This document shows positions 38,801 to 51,741 of a DNA stretch of 64,000 bases, piece after piece; within the stretch, counting starts at the first letter, position 1; every line of letters starts with the position of its first letter. Position numbers and translations under genes: made by a program. This DNA is from Anastatus disparis (lineage: Eukaryota; Arthropoda; Insecta; Hymenoptera; Eupelmidae): the NCBI GenBank assembly GCA_017163975.1, contig JAFFSR010000264.1, forward strand, positions 3,853,501 to 3,917,500, given 5' to 3'. Below the pieces are notes generated by a model. The model searched no databases. It had not been told where the DNA came from and saw nothing but the letters and a program-made list of their open reading frames with translations.

Positions 38801-41800
38801 AGCACTATATAAATTAATAAAAAATTGTGTTTATTTTTAGTAAATTCTGTAAAAAAAATATTTTTTAAATAGTGTTTATTCAATAAACATTAAATCTATC
38901 ATCGATAAAGATTTCATTATACTGTTACACAGTTATACTAATATTTTAAAAGAAATTTTTGTACTATACTTTTATAACCCAAAGTTCAGATTTTGAATCA
39001 CTACAGCATAACAGTTGTAATTGTAATGTATTCCGACATCTAACTAAATGCAAAACCAGGCTAACTTTGTGCTACAGCAATTCCATATGTAATTTATGAA
39101 AATAACTCTAATAAAAATAAGAAATCAGCATAGTATTAAAACTCATGTATGTCGAAGTTCTTGTTTACTGAAATAGATAAATAATTTAAGAGAGGCATAA
39201 TTGCTTCATTGCTTTTGTTAACAATTTTTTTAGAACATCTGGATGTGTGTTGTCTTAACTATTAATAGTTTATGTTTTGTACTTATCATTCTCTAATTTA
39301 TAAAGTAGGGTTTAGCCTGAATTTATTTTAAAAGCGTTTTCATTAGCCTATAATATATCAGTATTACTGCAGCCTTTGAGATAATTTCTCGTACACTGAT
39401 TTCATCCGAACCGCTAGGATAATTAAATTGCAATAATTTGAACCTTGCATTATATTTTGAAATGAAAAAGTTGCTTATTAGGATTTTAAAAATATTATTA
39501 TTTATATTTCCAAATAATATTAGTTACAAATATTTAACAAAAAAGAAGATAGGATTCCCGTTTATGATAGATTTAAAATAAAGAGGATATTAAATATTCA
39601 AACTAAAGAATCCATAGACCGAAAGAAAAAAAAAGTAATTATTAAATTAAATTTTACATTTCCTATGCATAATTTTTTTTCTGTAATCAACAAGATGCAT
39701 GCGAAATTCAAATTGAAGTTTTTATATTTACTTTTAATTAAATTACGTCTAAACGAAGTAATATAGTAGTTTAATACACGAACATTTTCGTGTAAACTTT
39801 TTTAAAATTTTATAACGCTTATCCATCCACATCTCTTCGCTGTTCCACTTTTATCAAAATCACGCGAATCTTGCAAGTATAGTGCATATTCTATTTTTGA
39901 TGTGCTTGTAAAGATTATTCATCAGACATGATAGCATGACCGAAACTACCATCGGTAATACTTTAATTATATTGGTAATTTGAACAAGTCACGAAATTTA
40001 CTTATGCAACAAGGCCAGTACCATTTGTTTTTGTCAAGGGCTTTTCATTAAGCTCAAGTAATGGAAAGCACAGCTTTTTTGCAGTGGTTAACTTTTACTT
40101 TTTTCATTAGCATTATTCATTTTCTTTATTTTTTATTTGTAGAACGTTCATTATAAAAATTTATTTTCTTTCACTTTTCCTTTCTAAAGAATTAAGAAAA
40201 ATTTAAAGAAAATACGGTAAATTTTTATCGAGAATCACTGTATGATAATGAAGTTTAAGGATAAAAGTATATTAGTGCTAATTATTCAAAATTATTGGGT
40301 GAACTTCAAAGAAGAAGTCTAATTGAATTTTTATACTCTGAATATTTTTTTAATAATTACTAACTTTCAAAAGTTGTAAAATTAAGTGCAACGAATTTTA
40401 TTTCATGTATTTTGTTTTTTCTTATTAACATTTTAAAGAATTTATAAAAATCTTTAAATAATATTGAATAATTAATACACGATATTTAATTAACCAAATA
40501 TTATATCTTCAACAGATGTTACCTAAGATCTTTTGGAAATCATCCAGCTGTTTAAATCACGTACATGTTAATTGAAACTTACACACAGCGTACATATTTG
40601 AATTTTCAATTTCTATAAGTTTAGAAAATTTTCGTGAATTTCACATATAATATTCAAAAAGTCACAGTTCGTTTAATAATATTATTTAAATTCATCACAT
40701 CTTTCCATATACACATATCGAAATATTACGATTTATTTACCATTTTCACGAAGAAGGATCAAAGCCATGTCAAAGGCATGTGCCTCATAAGAAAACTTGA
40801 TTACAGAATTTGTAATTTTGTTAATAGCAATATCGCTCAAACTGTAAAAAGTTTTATAGATTTATTAATGCACAGCATGGCATATCGAATTGATGTAATC
40901 TACAACATGATACGATATACAACAAGTTATCATACATTAATATTAGATATACTTAAAAGTGATCCTAAAAATAAAGTTATCTAATATTAATACTTTTAAT
41001 GTAATAAATTTAAAAAAAAATTATTGCTATTATACAATTTATGTGTCGTTATCAAAATGTAAACTACAATTTTAATTGTCGATTGTAGAAAAATAATTAG
41101 CATTTATTGACAAGAGAAACAGCTACGTCAAAAGATTCAATCTATTACAAATTTCACAAAAGATTCAATTACTAATGAAACACAATAATATCGAGAGATC
41201 GTATTAAAAAGTGAATTACATAAATAATGCAGCATCCACTTACGAATTTAGCAATCAAACATTTGTGAAAAGTTAAAACACATCAATGTACAAAAAGCTT
41301 ATAAATGTGTGTTTAATTTAGTATGACTGTTGTGCTGCTATTACTCTTCATCCCAGTGGTACTGCATTTACAAGAAAGCTAATTTGTTATAAAGCCGTTT
41401 GTAAATTAAATGCGCCAACGTATTATATGTTATTTTTGTTATTGTAGTACCGTATTGCATTTACAAAAGACCTCTTTACTCTAAGTGCGTAGCTTCCTTC
41501 TATATGTATTACGCAGAGTGGCAAACAGTAGTAACAAAGTAGTTATACTAATTTTACAAAGTAACGAGTACACTAATTTTCTAAATATCATTTTGATGCT
41601 GAATTTACATAAATATACTTAAAACAATAGCATCAAAAAACAGTGGTGTTTGTTTTTACTTAAATCCCTCTTGCACTAAGTTGACGACAGAATTATCTTT
41701 GTTTGATTGTTTTCAAAACAAGTCTGTTTGCAATTTGGGTTATTCTAATAAAAATCATTGATTTTTAAAAATTTAAATAAAAAATTTTTTTTTTATAAAA

Positions 41801-43465
41801 TTTATTAGATTACATTAAATAATTTTTTAAGTCGTAATTAGGTTTTTAATTATTTTACGCTTTACTGATCCTGAGAAAGCTAGAAAATTAAAAAAAAAAG
41901 TTTGTTTCAATTTTTATAGTTAAAATATATTAAAAATTTTTTATCATAAAAACTACAGCAATTAAAGCACTTCTTTTTGCTAATTATTTATTAAAATCTT
42001 ATCAAATTTTAGACGTAACGAATTTTCATTATTTTAAAATCTTAGAATTTCATCTGTAAGAAAGCAGAAACAAATACATTTTTGTGAAAAATAATCACCC
42101 TATTGTTTTATGAAAATATATGCTACATACTTTTACAATCAGCTATAAAAATTTATAAAAAAAAATTTTAATACGTAAATTTGACCGATAAATCTAATAG
42201 TTTAGATTTCTCATTTTACTACATAAATTAATTTCATTCCATTATCTGCGTAATCTTCATTTTTCATAAAAAATTGATTCATTTTTGTATTACTAAAACG
42301 ACCAAAAAATGTTCGCAAAAAAAAAAATATTTGCCAACAGCGAAAAATTTAAATTTGCACATTTGAAAAAAAAGTATCAAAGGAATCTGAGTTATTGGTC
42401 AAAAAAAGCCTAAATAAAAACATGGCATATCTGGAAAAGAAGAAAAAAAAAGTAACAACAGTAAAGAGGGAGAGCAGTGCGCACAAAGCTTTTCAAACGC
42501 ATGCAAATAACAAAGAAAAGCGACGGTAAATCACCGAAGCGCATACAGCGTGCGCTTTTTTTTTCTCTCTTTTTTTTGCTACGATGTGCGACACGATATG
42601 TTTTCTTTTAAAAATTTTCGCCTGGCTTGGATTCAGAACCATTCGTATATGCATACTCGAATCTTCCTACGCTTTATTCAAGAGCTTTTGAGAATTCAGG
42701 AATTGGTGTATATATACATATGCAAGCGCATCAGAAACTCTTTCTCTTTTTTCGGCTATATTTACGCATTTGAAGATGATATATATCAAGCTACCGTGTC
42801 TCCAAAAAAAGTTGTTGCTCAAAAATAACAATGCCTAGGTTTATTCAATATTCGAATGCTTGTTAGTAATTATTCAATTCATACATATATATGTGATTAA
42901 ATTCACTTTCAAGTTTTACATTTGTGATTTTGTCAGCAAAATGTTTTTGTTGATTCAAAAAAAGTGATTGTTTAATAAATTTGCAAATTTGTAAAATATA
43001 AAATTAATAAATATTTTTCTAATTAAAATATATTTCACACTTTAAATCTTTTCAACTTGTATCACTGATATAAAGCACAAAAAAAGCAATTTAAAACAAA
43101 ATTAATCCTCTCAAATTGAAAGGGAAGTGATAATAGCTATTGAAATTAGACTGTCAGGCTGGATTTAGGACGTATCTACTGATTCAGAAAATATAACCAA
43201 GAAACTTAATATTCATGTAAAAATATTTGAAAAAATGCCCTTTTGTATCTTAGAGACCATTTTTTTGTAGAAAGATGTAAATTACGAAATCAAAGATGTA
43301 ATCATATAATAATAAACTTTATTTGAAAGGGGAATCCAAAAAGAGTATTTAAATGACTTTTTAATCAGTAGACAGATTACAGATCTAGTCAGACACATTT
43401 TTAAGATTCTTTCTAAAATTTCATTTATTCAAAATTAATGCTATATATATTTATTTTCAAAAAAA

Positions 43466-43727
43466 TACGTAAAAGTATTTCTTTGACGTTAATTATTGCT
43501 TCCTATAAGGAAATGCAAATAAAATTTTTTCAAATAAGCATCAAGCTACTTTACACTTTTTTTCGTTTTTATTTTAAATCCCTACATGAAATCTGGTTTC
43601 TTTTGCTTTAATACTTAAAGGAAAGTAGAAAGCCATATTTGTTACTTTGAAAATTATTTTTCATGACTTTAGTACTTTGTGTATTTGACATTTTATTTCT
43701 TTTCGACAAATCGTATCGTTAAATTTT
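43466..43727 (+). repeat. Large inverted duplication, left arm
   Basis: About 260 bases whose sequence returns in reverse complement at 44231-44507. Shared landmarks in the same order: CTTTGACGTTAATTA, GCTTCCT, AAGGAAATGCAAA, GAGCTACTTTACACTTTTTT (the left arm has AAGCTAC), CGTTTTTATTTTAAAT, CTGGTTTCTT and CGACAAATCGTA. Confidence 0.85.
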
Positions 43728-43910
43728 AGATGTTCATAAATGATTGCATTTTATAAGCATGGTATTTAAATTTTTTTTAATTGACGCAACGTATATATGT
43801 ATGACCTATTTGTAATAATATGCTATCGTTTTGTATGTCTATATCATATAAATCATTGAACAATATGTATAAAAAAAATGTTAAAGTCGAAAATTACAGT
43901 CTCGATAAAG

Positions 43911-44115
43911 TTCAGTGGCTCAGACGACTAAGGCTCGGGGCTCCGTAACTCGTCGGACTGAGTTCTTCGATCCCTGCTCTTGGCGTTTTGAGTTTCCTAT
44001 CTCTAGGGTGCTGTGATATCATGTAAAATAATATGTCATCTTTGTGTGTCTTTTCATGTCTTTGATGGGTAAGTCTGTCCGTTGAAATAAAACGTAAAAA
44101 GTCACTCATCACATA
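43911..44115 (+). mobile_element. tRNA-like SINE of a second family
   Basis: AGTGGCTCAGACGACTAAGG resembles the D-arm and A-box of a Leu/Ser-type tRNA. GAGTTCTTCGATCCCTGCTC is a B-box-like T-arm with a small insertion. A non-tRNA body of about 130 bases follows. The body differs completely from the main SINE family. It occupies the spacer of the large inverted duplication. The reverse-strand frame at 43912-44112 is an artefact of this element. Confidence 0.55.
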
Positions 44116-44230
44116 TTCATTCGTATTTTTTAATATTTATTTTGTAAAAATTTCGTAATTTATGTATGAACAATCCTAATTTAATCTAATGTTATTGAAT
44201 TTAGAATTTCTTATAAGAAAGTCAATTAAA

Positions 44231-44507
44231 TTTAACACTCAACGGTACGATTTGTCGGAAAGAAAGAATAAAATAAAATGCAAAATACGCAAAGTATTTG
44301 GTTTACAATAAAGAAAATTCAAAGCAACAAATGTTTCTTTCTATTTTCCTTCAAGAATATAAAGCACAAGAAACCAGGTTGCATGTGGAGATTTAAAATA
44401 AAAACGAAAAAAAGTGTAAAGTAGCTCGGCGGTTATTTGGGAAGAAGTTCTTTTGCATTTCCTTGCAGGAAGCAACTAATTAACGTCAAAGTATCTATTC
44501 TTACGTA
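44231..44507 (-). repeat. Large inverted duplication, right arm
   Basis: Reverse-complement partner of 43466-43727, diverged by scattered substitutions and small indels. The spacer between the arms is about 500 bases. Confidence 0.85.
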
Positions 44508-44873
44508 CAATTGAAACTTGAAACATCCTTCCGGACCCGCCAGAAAAACCAAGATATAGTCGACAATACTTTCATTCTGATGAATATTTTTATTTCTGTA
44601 CTTTAACTTGATTCCGAATGTAATGTTTTATATGATAAAAAAAGTTTTGTATTATTTTTAGATATTATATTAACTTTAAATTTTAATCACAGTAATGGTT
44701 CTAGACAACACGTGAAATTTAACAACCTTATAAATTAAGGGTTTTAAAAATAAAAAGAATGAACTTTCCTAATTTTGTGAATTATTCGTAAATATTTTAT
44801 GCTTTTCAAGAAATTTTTTTCTATTTTTAAATATGAATATATCTTTTTTTCTATACTCAAATATTTAATCTTA

Positions 44874-45036
44874 GTAGCACCGATAATTTAGTTTGAAATT
44901 TATTTTCACGCTTAATTAATGATAAATTTGTAAAAATTATCAACTATTTTCAATTAACTTGAAATTCCGATAAAACGTGATTTATTACAAACCAAGCGCT
45001 AAAATTAATTTCAAACTAAAATATCAATGCCACTAC
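44874..45036. mobile_element. Foldback MITE-like element
   Basis: The left end GTAGCACCGATAATTTAGTT continues TGAAATTTATTTTCACGCTT. The right end is its reverse complement with few changes (GTAGTGGCATTGATATTTTA, then GTTTGAAATTAATTTTAGCG). The arms are about 50-60 bases around a short AT-rich centre. It has no coding capacity. Confidence 0.65.
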
Positions 45037-45119
45037 AGAAATATGGGGAAAAGAAGAAGTTTTCAAATTTTGATAGAGAGAGAGATGGAATGTTTTGAGA
45101 AAGATAGATATCGAATGAC

Positions 45120-45195
45120 GAAACTTCTAGTAGCATAATTAGTAACGCAACTGATTAGAAAATCGATGGTTTAAATATGAATTGAGATCCTTTTT
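45120..45195 (+). mobile_element. Decayed tRNA-like sequence (possible third SINE type)
   Basis: TAGTAGCATAATTAGTAACG resembles an A-box/D-arm, and GATGGTTTAAATATGAATTG is in the position and spacing of a degenerate B-box/T-arm, ending TGAGATCC. The similarity is by pattern only, and the pairing is poor. Confidence 0.3.
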
Positions 45196-48178
45196 TTCCT
45201 TAAATTTTTTTATTGATAAAACAAATAAATTTAATTGCAAGAAAAATCTTCTAACTTTTTAGTTTTACAAAAATCTTTTAGGTGATTTATTTCAGTTTTA
45301 CAAAATCGTATATTAACTTTGATGAATTACATTCTTTTGTACTGATATTTTATATAACTCAAACGAGCAACTATTACAACTCTTTGAATAACAGTTTTAA
45401 AGAAAAGAAATTAAAAATTTGACTTTTTAAGTTTAAAAAATAAAAAAAAATGAGAATATAATAAAAAATCAATAGTGTAAAATAAAGACAGAGTGATGTG
45501 ACAGGCGGAGGGAGTAGAAGAGAAGCAGCGTTAATATAAGCGTATATTATTGATTTAACAAATTATTCAAATTGTCGTTAACAAGGAGAGTATTAGAGAT
45601 TCGGGTCACGGATTTTCGTATAACTTTGTACATACTTATGTTACGTTGAATTATAAAGACAAGCTATGTTATTTTGAGTCTGATTCTCAAATGTTACAAA
45701 TTCATGAGCTATTTCATTTAATTTTCAAGAATCTCTTTGAAAATATGTATCTATATTTAGAAAGAACTTTCGGACTGTTTCTGCAATATCTTTTAAAAAT
45801 AAAAATTTCCGATTAAATAAAATAATAATTTTCAAATGATTTTCGAATCAACGTAAAATTATTCTTTTGAAACACGCGATTATATTGTAAAATTTGGGTG
45901 AGATCAACTTTATAGAATGTTCAATTTTTTAACAGTGTGACGAATGGTATGGTTAAAAATTGAAGCAGAGAATATTTAAAGTTTTAAATCTATAGTGAAT
46001 CGAAGTGAGAATTCATCTATAAAATTTACATTAAAATTTTTCATAAAAATTGTAACGACATTTCATTTTAATTATTATGATAAAATCTCTCAAAATTTAT
46101 GGAGAAATACTGTAAAAATTATAGCATTCACGGTAAAAATTATTGGCTAAACTTTAAATTTTGTTCATGTGCTCAGTAATATTTGTGTCTATAAAATAAC
46201 TTAAAAGTATATGATGACCCACGACCGTAGTGAAGGTTACCGTAAATTTTATATAAAAATTCTCTCCGTGCACAGCATCAAGTATCTGATATGAAATCAT
46301 TTTTTTAAACTATAATCTTCAAAAGTAATAAAATCATGAAAAACATGAAAGAGTTCTGATTTTTTTTAAATTTTAAGTTTGTATTAGACATTCTATAAAA
46401 TTGATCCAATTTGAAAACTTCTTTCACTTTTATAATAGCTCTTTTTGTTTTAAAAATCGTTGATTGAGATTTTAAAGTAGGACTTTTAACATTTGAAGAT
46501 TCAATACGGCGAATTTAATTCAAAATCAATTTCTTAGAATTTTTAAATAATTCATTTGTAGAAAATAAATGTTTTTTTTTTTATTATGATATCCATAATA
46601 GATAATCCATTTTTGCATTACTTTATTTATAACCAATACAAAATATTAGACAATAAACTTTATTGTATCGAAAACTGCAAAAAAATATTACTTTAAAAAT
46701 AAAAGATATTGTAAGAAAAGAAAACAAAGTGTAACATAAAAGATAAACGTGTTTATTATAAGATATATTATGATAAGGGATTCAATATTTTTATGGAAAA
46801 ATAACATTGAAAACATAAAATATTGAAACAGAATTCAAAATTCAATAGTTTCATGAAAAAAAGTTATTGTAAGTATAAATATTTAAATATGCTTTTTTTA
46901 AATCGCTTCATCTTTCTTATAAACCAATAGCTATTTATAAAGTTTTAATTCAAAGTTAATAATTAGTAAGATTAATGAAAATAAAAATGATCCATCATTA
47001 CATATAATGAAATACAACAATTTAATTTTGTTTTGTTATTTCATTACCTATGTCTACATTTTGTAATATAATTTAGTTTTGTTTTCATCTAATTTAATCA
47101 ACGATCACTATATGTACCATTCTTAATAACTATAATGCATATATAATAACGTCAAATTCTAGTTTCATTTCAAAATTTTTAACAACAAATGTATGAACAT
47201 AATGTATCTATATAATGGTATCATAAAAGATTGCATATTTATTAATTTTATTTAGAAAATGAATAAATTGAGAAAAATCAAGTTATAATATTATTTTCTA
47301 AGACTATTATTATTGAAACATTTGTCTATACCATTTCACCTGGTAAACTCTAACAAGTGAGGTACATATTTTGGACTTCATGTATTTTAATTATTTATAT
47401 AACTCTTTAATACCGATTACAATATGTTTACAATACTCTAGTTCTTCTATTTTTCAAGTTTTATATTGTAAGATATTTATTTTATAAAATATTTTATATA
47501 ACCTGTAGTAATTACGTATTTGCATCTAGCGACGAAGATAGAAATTATTTCAAATTTGTGATAATAATGAAAGTTTGGAGAGATTAAAATAATTTTTTAT
47601 TGTAAAGCGAAGTTGGAGAATAATTATTACTAAATTATCCCAGAGTTATTAATCAATTAAAGGTTTGAGGATTACAGAATTGATTACATATTTATTTGGA
47701 GCAAATTTAGAATTTTTATTACATTAAAGTATGCAAAAATCTATGTTTTAGTAGATTTTATAAATACGAATAATCGTATGTATTCACATTGAAATAGCTA
47801 TTTATGTAAAATTATGTTAAAATTAGAAAAATTATAAATAATTAAAATCTATATTTAAAAAAAGTTAAAATACAAGCACTCAGCGATAGCATTATTTACA
47901 TTTGAAAGGAATAAAAAAGTTAATCGTTTAAATCTATGCCTTTATCGAGTAGAGCAATTAATTTTTATGAGTTTGACTACACTGCATTTTCGCACATTTT
48001 TTTAACAATGTTTAAGTAATTAAAGAATATTCATTTGTGTGTATATGCTAATTTAATTATTTAAAAATTGCGGTGAATTTTTTTGAATATAAACTCAAAT
48101 TACGTTTAATTGCATTATATATTGTTTTAAGATTTGTACTCTTTTTAATAGTGTTTTCTAACACGACTTTTTATCTAC

Positions 48179-48527
48179 GGACACTACACATGTACTTATA
48201 AATATTAACTTTCTTTTCATTTCATTGCTAAATTTCCAGAAAAGAAATGCATTAGCTTGTAGTATGAACCATGATGATTATTTACTTAAATTTTCAAATA
48301 AATTCATTCATTAGTTTTGAAGATATTTGGATTTCTGATACAAAATCGAAAAATTTTAATAAATAATATCGGAACCCAAAATTCTCAATAACTAATGAAT
48401 TAATTTATTTAAAAATTTAACTGAATAATCTTTATGGTACATACTGCAAAGTAATGCATTTCTCTGCAGAAATATTTGCAATAAAATAGGAAGGTAGTCA
48501 ATATTTATGAGTACAGGTGTAGTGTCC
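48179..48527. repeat. Long foldback: two ~163-bp arms around a ~23-nt loop
   Basis: GGACACTACACATGTACTTA at 48179 is mirrored by a right end whose reverse complement is GGACACTACACCTGTACTCA. The arms stay alignable to the centre (shared AGAAATGCATTA, AGTATG-ACCAT, TTCATTAGTT). The arms are 48179-48340 and 48364-48527. A transcript through it would form one long imperfect hairpin. Confidence 0.85.
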
Positions 48528-48741
48528 ATTTTACATCTCCTTGAGTGATACAGTAAATAAAAGCGCTAAATATCAAAAGGTGTACAAAAATACGTATTGA
48601 TAATGTAAGAATTTCTAAGTTAAATTTTAATATTAAAAATAAAGAAGCAGATAAATTAACTTTTTAAGAATCAAAAGTAAATTTGAACCAAAGAATTCTT
48701 AACGTTCTTTTAAATAAATACTTCAGTAAAGAAAAAAATGG

Positions 48742-48972
48742 AGTAAAAATTACAATACTTTTTGTCAAAATTACCATACTTTATCGCAAAGCCACCACAG
48801 ACTGTCATTAAGGCCAAAAATTACCATACTTTATAATAAAATTTACTAAAAATATAAAAATTTCCAAGTTCTATAGAAATTTTTACAATATATCTAGTAA
48901 ATTTTATTATAAAATATGGTAATTTTTTGCCAAACTGACATCTGTGGTTGCTTTACAATAAGGATTGTAGTG
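48742..48972. mobile_element. AGTAAAAAT-family MITE, copy 1
   Basis: The element starts AGTAAAAATTACAATACTTT. About 60 bases of its left half (AAAGCCACCACAGACTGTCA, then ATTACCATACTTTATAATAA) recur inverted in its right half. Its left part matches the reverse-complemented right part of the element at 56765. The right terminus is decayed (about 48972). Confidence 0.65.
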
Positions 48973-51112
48973 CAAGAAAAGTTTTGTTAAAGTAAACCAA
49001 TCTTTGAATGTTGTTGATTGTTTTGTACATAAAAAAGGATCAATATTTGACTCTTTGTATGCAATGTCAATTTTTTAAAATCAATATATACTTTTAAAAG
49101 ATATTTAATAATCTGTATCATAGATTAAATGGATAAAAAAACCAATGATGATTCAACAATTCCAATTAGCAAATTAGGAAATTCGATTATCGATGGTTTT
49201 AACAAAAGTTGTAAAATAAAAAAGATTAGCAATTAACTTTAACACGCTGGTAACCATGTAAAATAAGCCAATATCATTTAAATTTATTTTTTCACATAAT
49301 CTAATATTAATTTTATTTGTAAAACTAATATTTTAAATCAATGGTTTTTTACTTTATCTCTATTAGATTATTTCCACAAACTTTTGTTTATTCTTTTGAA
49401 TAGAAATTTAATTTTAAATTAATTTTTATGAAATTTTTTTTATAATTATTAGAATTTAGTTCTGCTTAAAAAACTTTAACAAATGTTAGAAAATCTATAA
49501 GCAATATGATAAATACTATATTAATTTACATTACAATTTACATTGCAATAATTTACCATATATATATTTAAATTTTGTTAAAGTTATCTTTAAGTTTCAG
49601 TCTTCCAACATATAGTTTTTTGCAAGTAAAAACTTTTTTTAAATTAATTGTTAGTAAGCATATGTAATTTTGTATTTTATAATTAAATATCTTTTATTAA
49701 AGAATCATAAAACAAGAATGCAGATATCAATTGAATTTTGAAATCATTTACTTTTAACAATTAACAAGTGTAAGTATATATGATTGCAATAGTAATAAGT
49801 TAAAAAAATTCATAAATATAATTAATAAAAAAAGTCTTATTTTGTACATCTATCTCAAAATCTGAATTATATTTGTTTGGTGTAAAAAAAACTTTGTCAA
49901 ATTAAAAATTGATTTCAATTATAATGTCAACATAATCGAATTTTTAATATGTCCATATTGAAGTGCGAGCATCTATAATATTCATGCAAATTGTTGTTAG
50001 CTGCATTACGCTAAGCAAGTGTGGGAAATTTAATTTACACCGTTGTATTACTCGTAATAAACAAAAAAGGCACTTTGTACATAGAGCACTGTTAATAATT
50101 CTGATTGATCATGATAAAACGTATATTTGCACAAATTGTAACACTTGCAGTATAAATGCAACAATATTTATTAAAAATTATTTAGTCGAAAGTGAAAATA
50201 AATAAATTCCTGTAGAAATTTTATTTTTATAAAACTCTGTCGAAATGTAATGGTTAATCTTTGTAAAGGAAAACTAAAGATAATTGCAATTAAAAATCAT
50301 ACTAAGAATTCTTTTAAAGAAGAACGTTCACGATGTAATTTGTGAAATCATAGTATGAAACCACTTTTATCTTTTTATTATCGGAAAATTTATGAAGTTA
50401 TAAAAAATTTTAATTAAATTAGTTCACTTTGCATTGAAAAAAATAAAAAAGATGTTTTTTATTCTAAATGTCGAACAAAATATTGATTTTTATCACTTAG
50501 TTTTGCAATTTTTTTTCTTTATTTTTTATATTTCTGTAAAAATATTCTGAATGTTGTAAATTAGATATATCGAATGAAATTGATTTAATCAACGAGATTA
50601 TACAGCTTTTTTTATAGTTTTTGTAAAGCAGTTACTTCATCATTATATTTATATAATCTTCAACAAGAATGTTCTAGATAATCGTCACCATTCTTTTGCT
50701 ATATAGGTATAAATTATTATTTATTAAATTAATGCAGTTCTGAAATGGTATAATAATATAATTTGATGAATTAAAATTACATTTATATATTACGCTAAAC
50801 ATACTTATATTTTTAATTTATTTTTAAAAATATTTATTACTAATTTTTCTATTTATTTACTGTAGGTTCAAAATCTATAATCAAAATACGTATAAAAAAA
50901 ATCTTTAAAAAATGATTTTTAATTTAAATTTCTAGTATTATTTTTGGTTAGAACTGATAACTGAAAATATTACCACTTCAGAAATAATGTATTAAAAGAC
51001 CGCCTTGTATTTTTATCATAGCCAGTAACTTTTATTTTAGAAGGTATATATAGGTAATTTGAATCACCCTGAATATGCTGTCTATTATCATTCACATACA
51101 ACGGAAGTTCAA

Positions 51113-51156
51113 ACACACACACACACACGCATATACATACACGCACATATACATAC
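51113..51156. repeat. CA/CATA-rich microsatellite
   Basis: An ACACACAC run passing into ACGCATATACATACACGCAC and related units. Confidence 0.85.
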
Positions 51157-51741
51157 TTGCGATTACCGATGGCTAATGATTATAGATGTAATTACAAGTA
51201 AACATACATATATATTTAAACATTGATCTATAAGATTTTCATGCATCAATATATGCATATCGCATCGCTCTGTATGATAATAAATTATTAAATGTAAATA
51301 TAACAATTAAAGTATAATTACATTACATGTAAGCAAAAAATACTTTTATTCTAGAATAGTATCCCGAAGTTACTCAAAAATTCGTAACCTAAACTCTTGT
51401 TACTTTTCTTACAAGTTTTAAAACGATTTTCAAGTCTGATTAAATATTGATTTATATCACTTAAAACATAATTTTATGGCCTTCAAAAGGGATTTTATAA
51501 AAATAATTTTTTTCCAGTTTTTCATACTTACAGCTATCAATATTCTTCATTTATAACGGATAAACAATAACCACAAAAAGAAAAATAAAATCTTCAATAA
51601 TATCTTTGATAATATTATTATTTTTATAAATAAAAGTTTGTAAAAATAAAGCTTTCATGCCGAATAATTTTTAACTAAAAACACAGTGTAAATAAAGTAA
51701 CTTTGTTGAAAGTCAGAAACATGAAAAAAATGAAAACTTAC

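Larger units (their letters stand above)
31707..51741 (-). other. 20.0-kb intron of the DPP4-family gene
   Basis: The intron lies between the anchor exon and the first propeller exon (phase 1). It contains a hairpin at about 32166-32237, a GC-richer island (33120-33570) and the tandem-array element (33835-35988). It also contains a large inverted duplication (43466-44507) with a tRNA-like element in its spacer, and foldbacks at 44874, 48179 and 48742. A CA-rich microsatellite lies at 51113. The long stretches 36000-43400 and 49000-51100 show only AT-rich sequence and short A/T-driven frames. Confidence 0.8.

Noticed and set aside
40634..40984. 116-codon plus-strand frame
   Set aside because: The composition is Ile/Tyr/Lys/Phe-rich as expected from AT-rich DNA, there is no recognisable motif, and it is antisense to the host gene.
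46100..46275. Possible further MITE with GGAGA...AAATT...TTCAC-like ends
   Set aside because: Only short, gapped similarity between the two ends, not better than I would expect in AT-rich DNA.
49963..50205. 80-codon frame with a Cys-x-x-Cys-x-x-Cys run
   Set aside because: There are no further zinc-binding residues or domain context, and its composition fits background.
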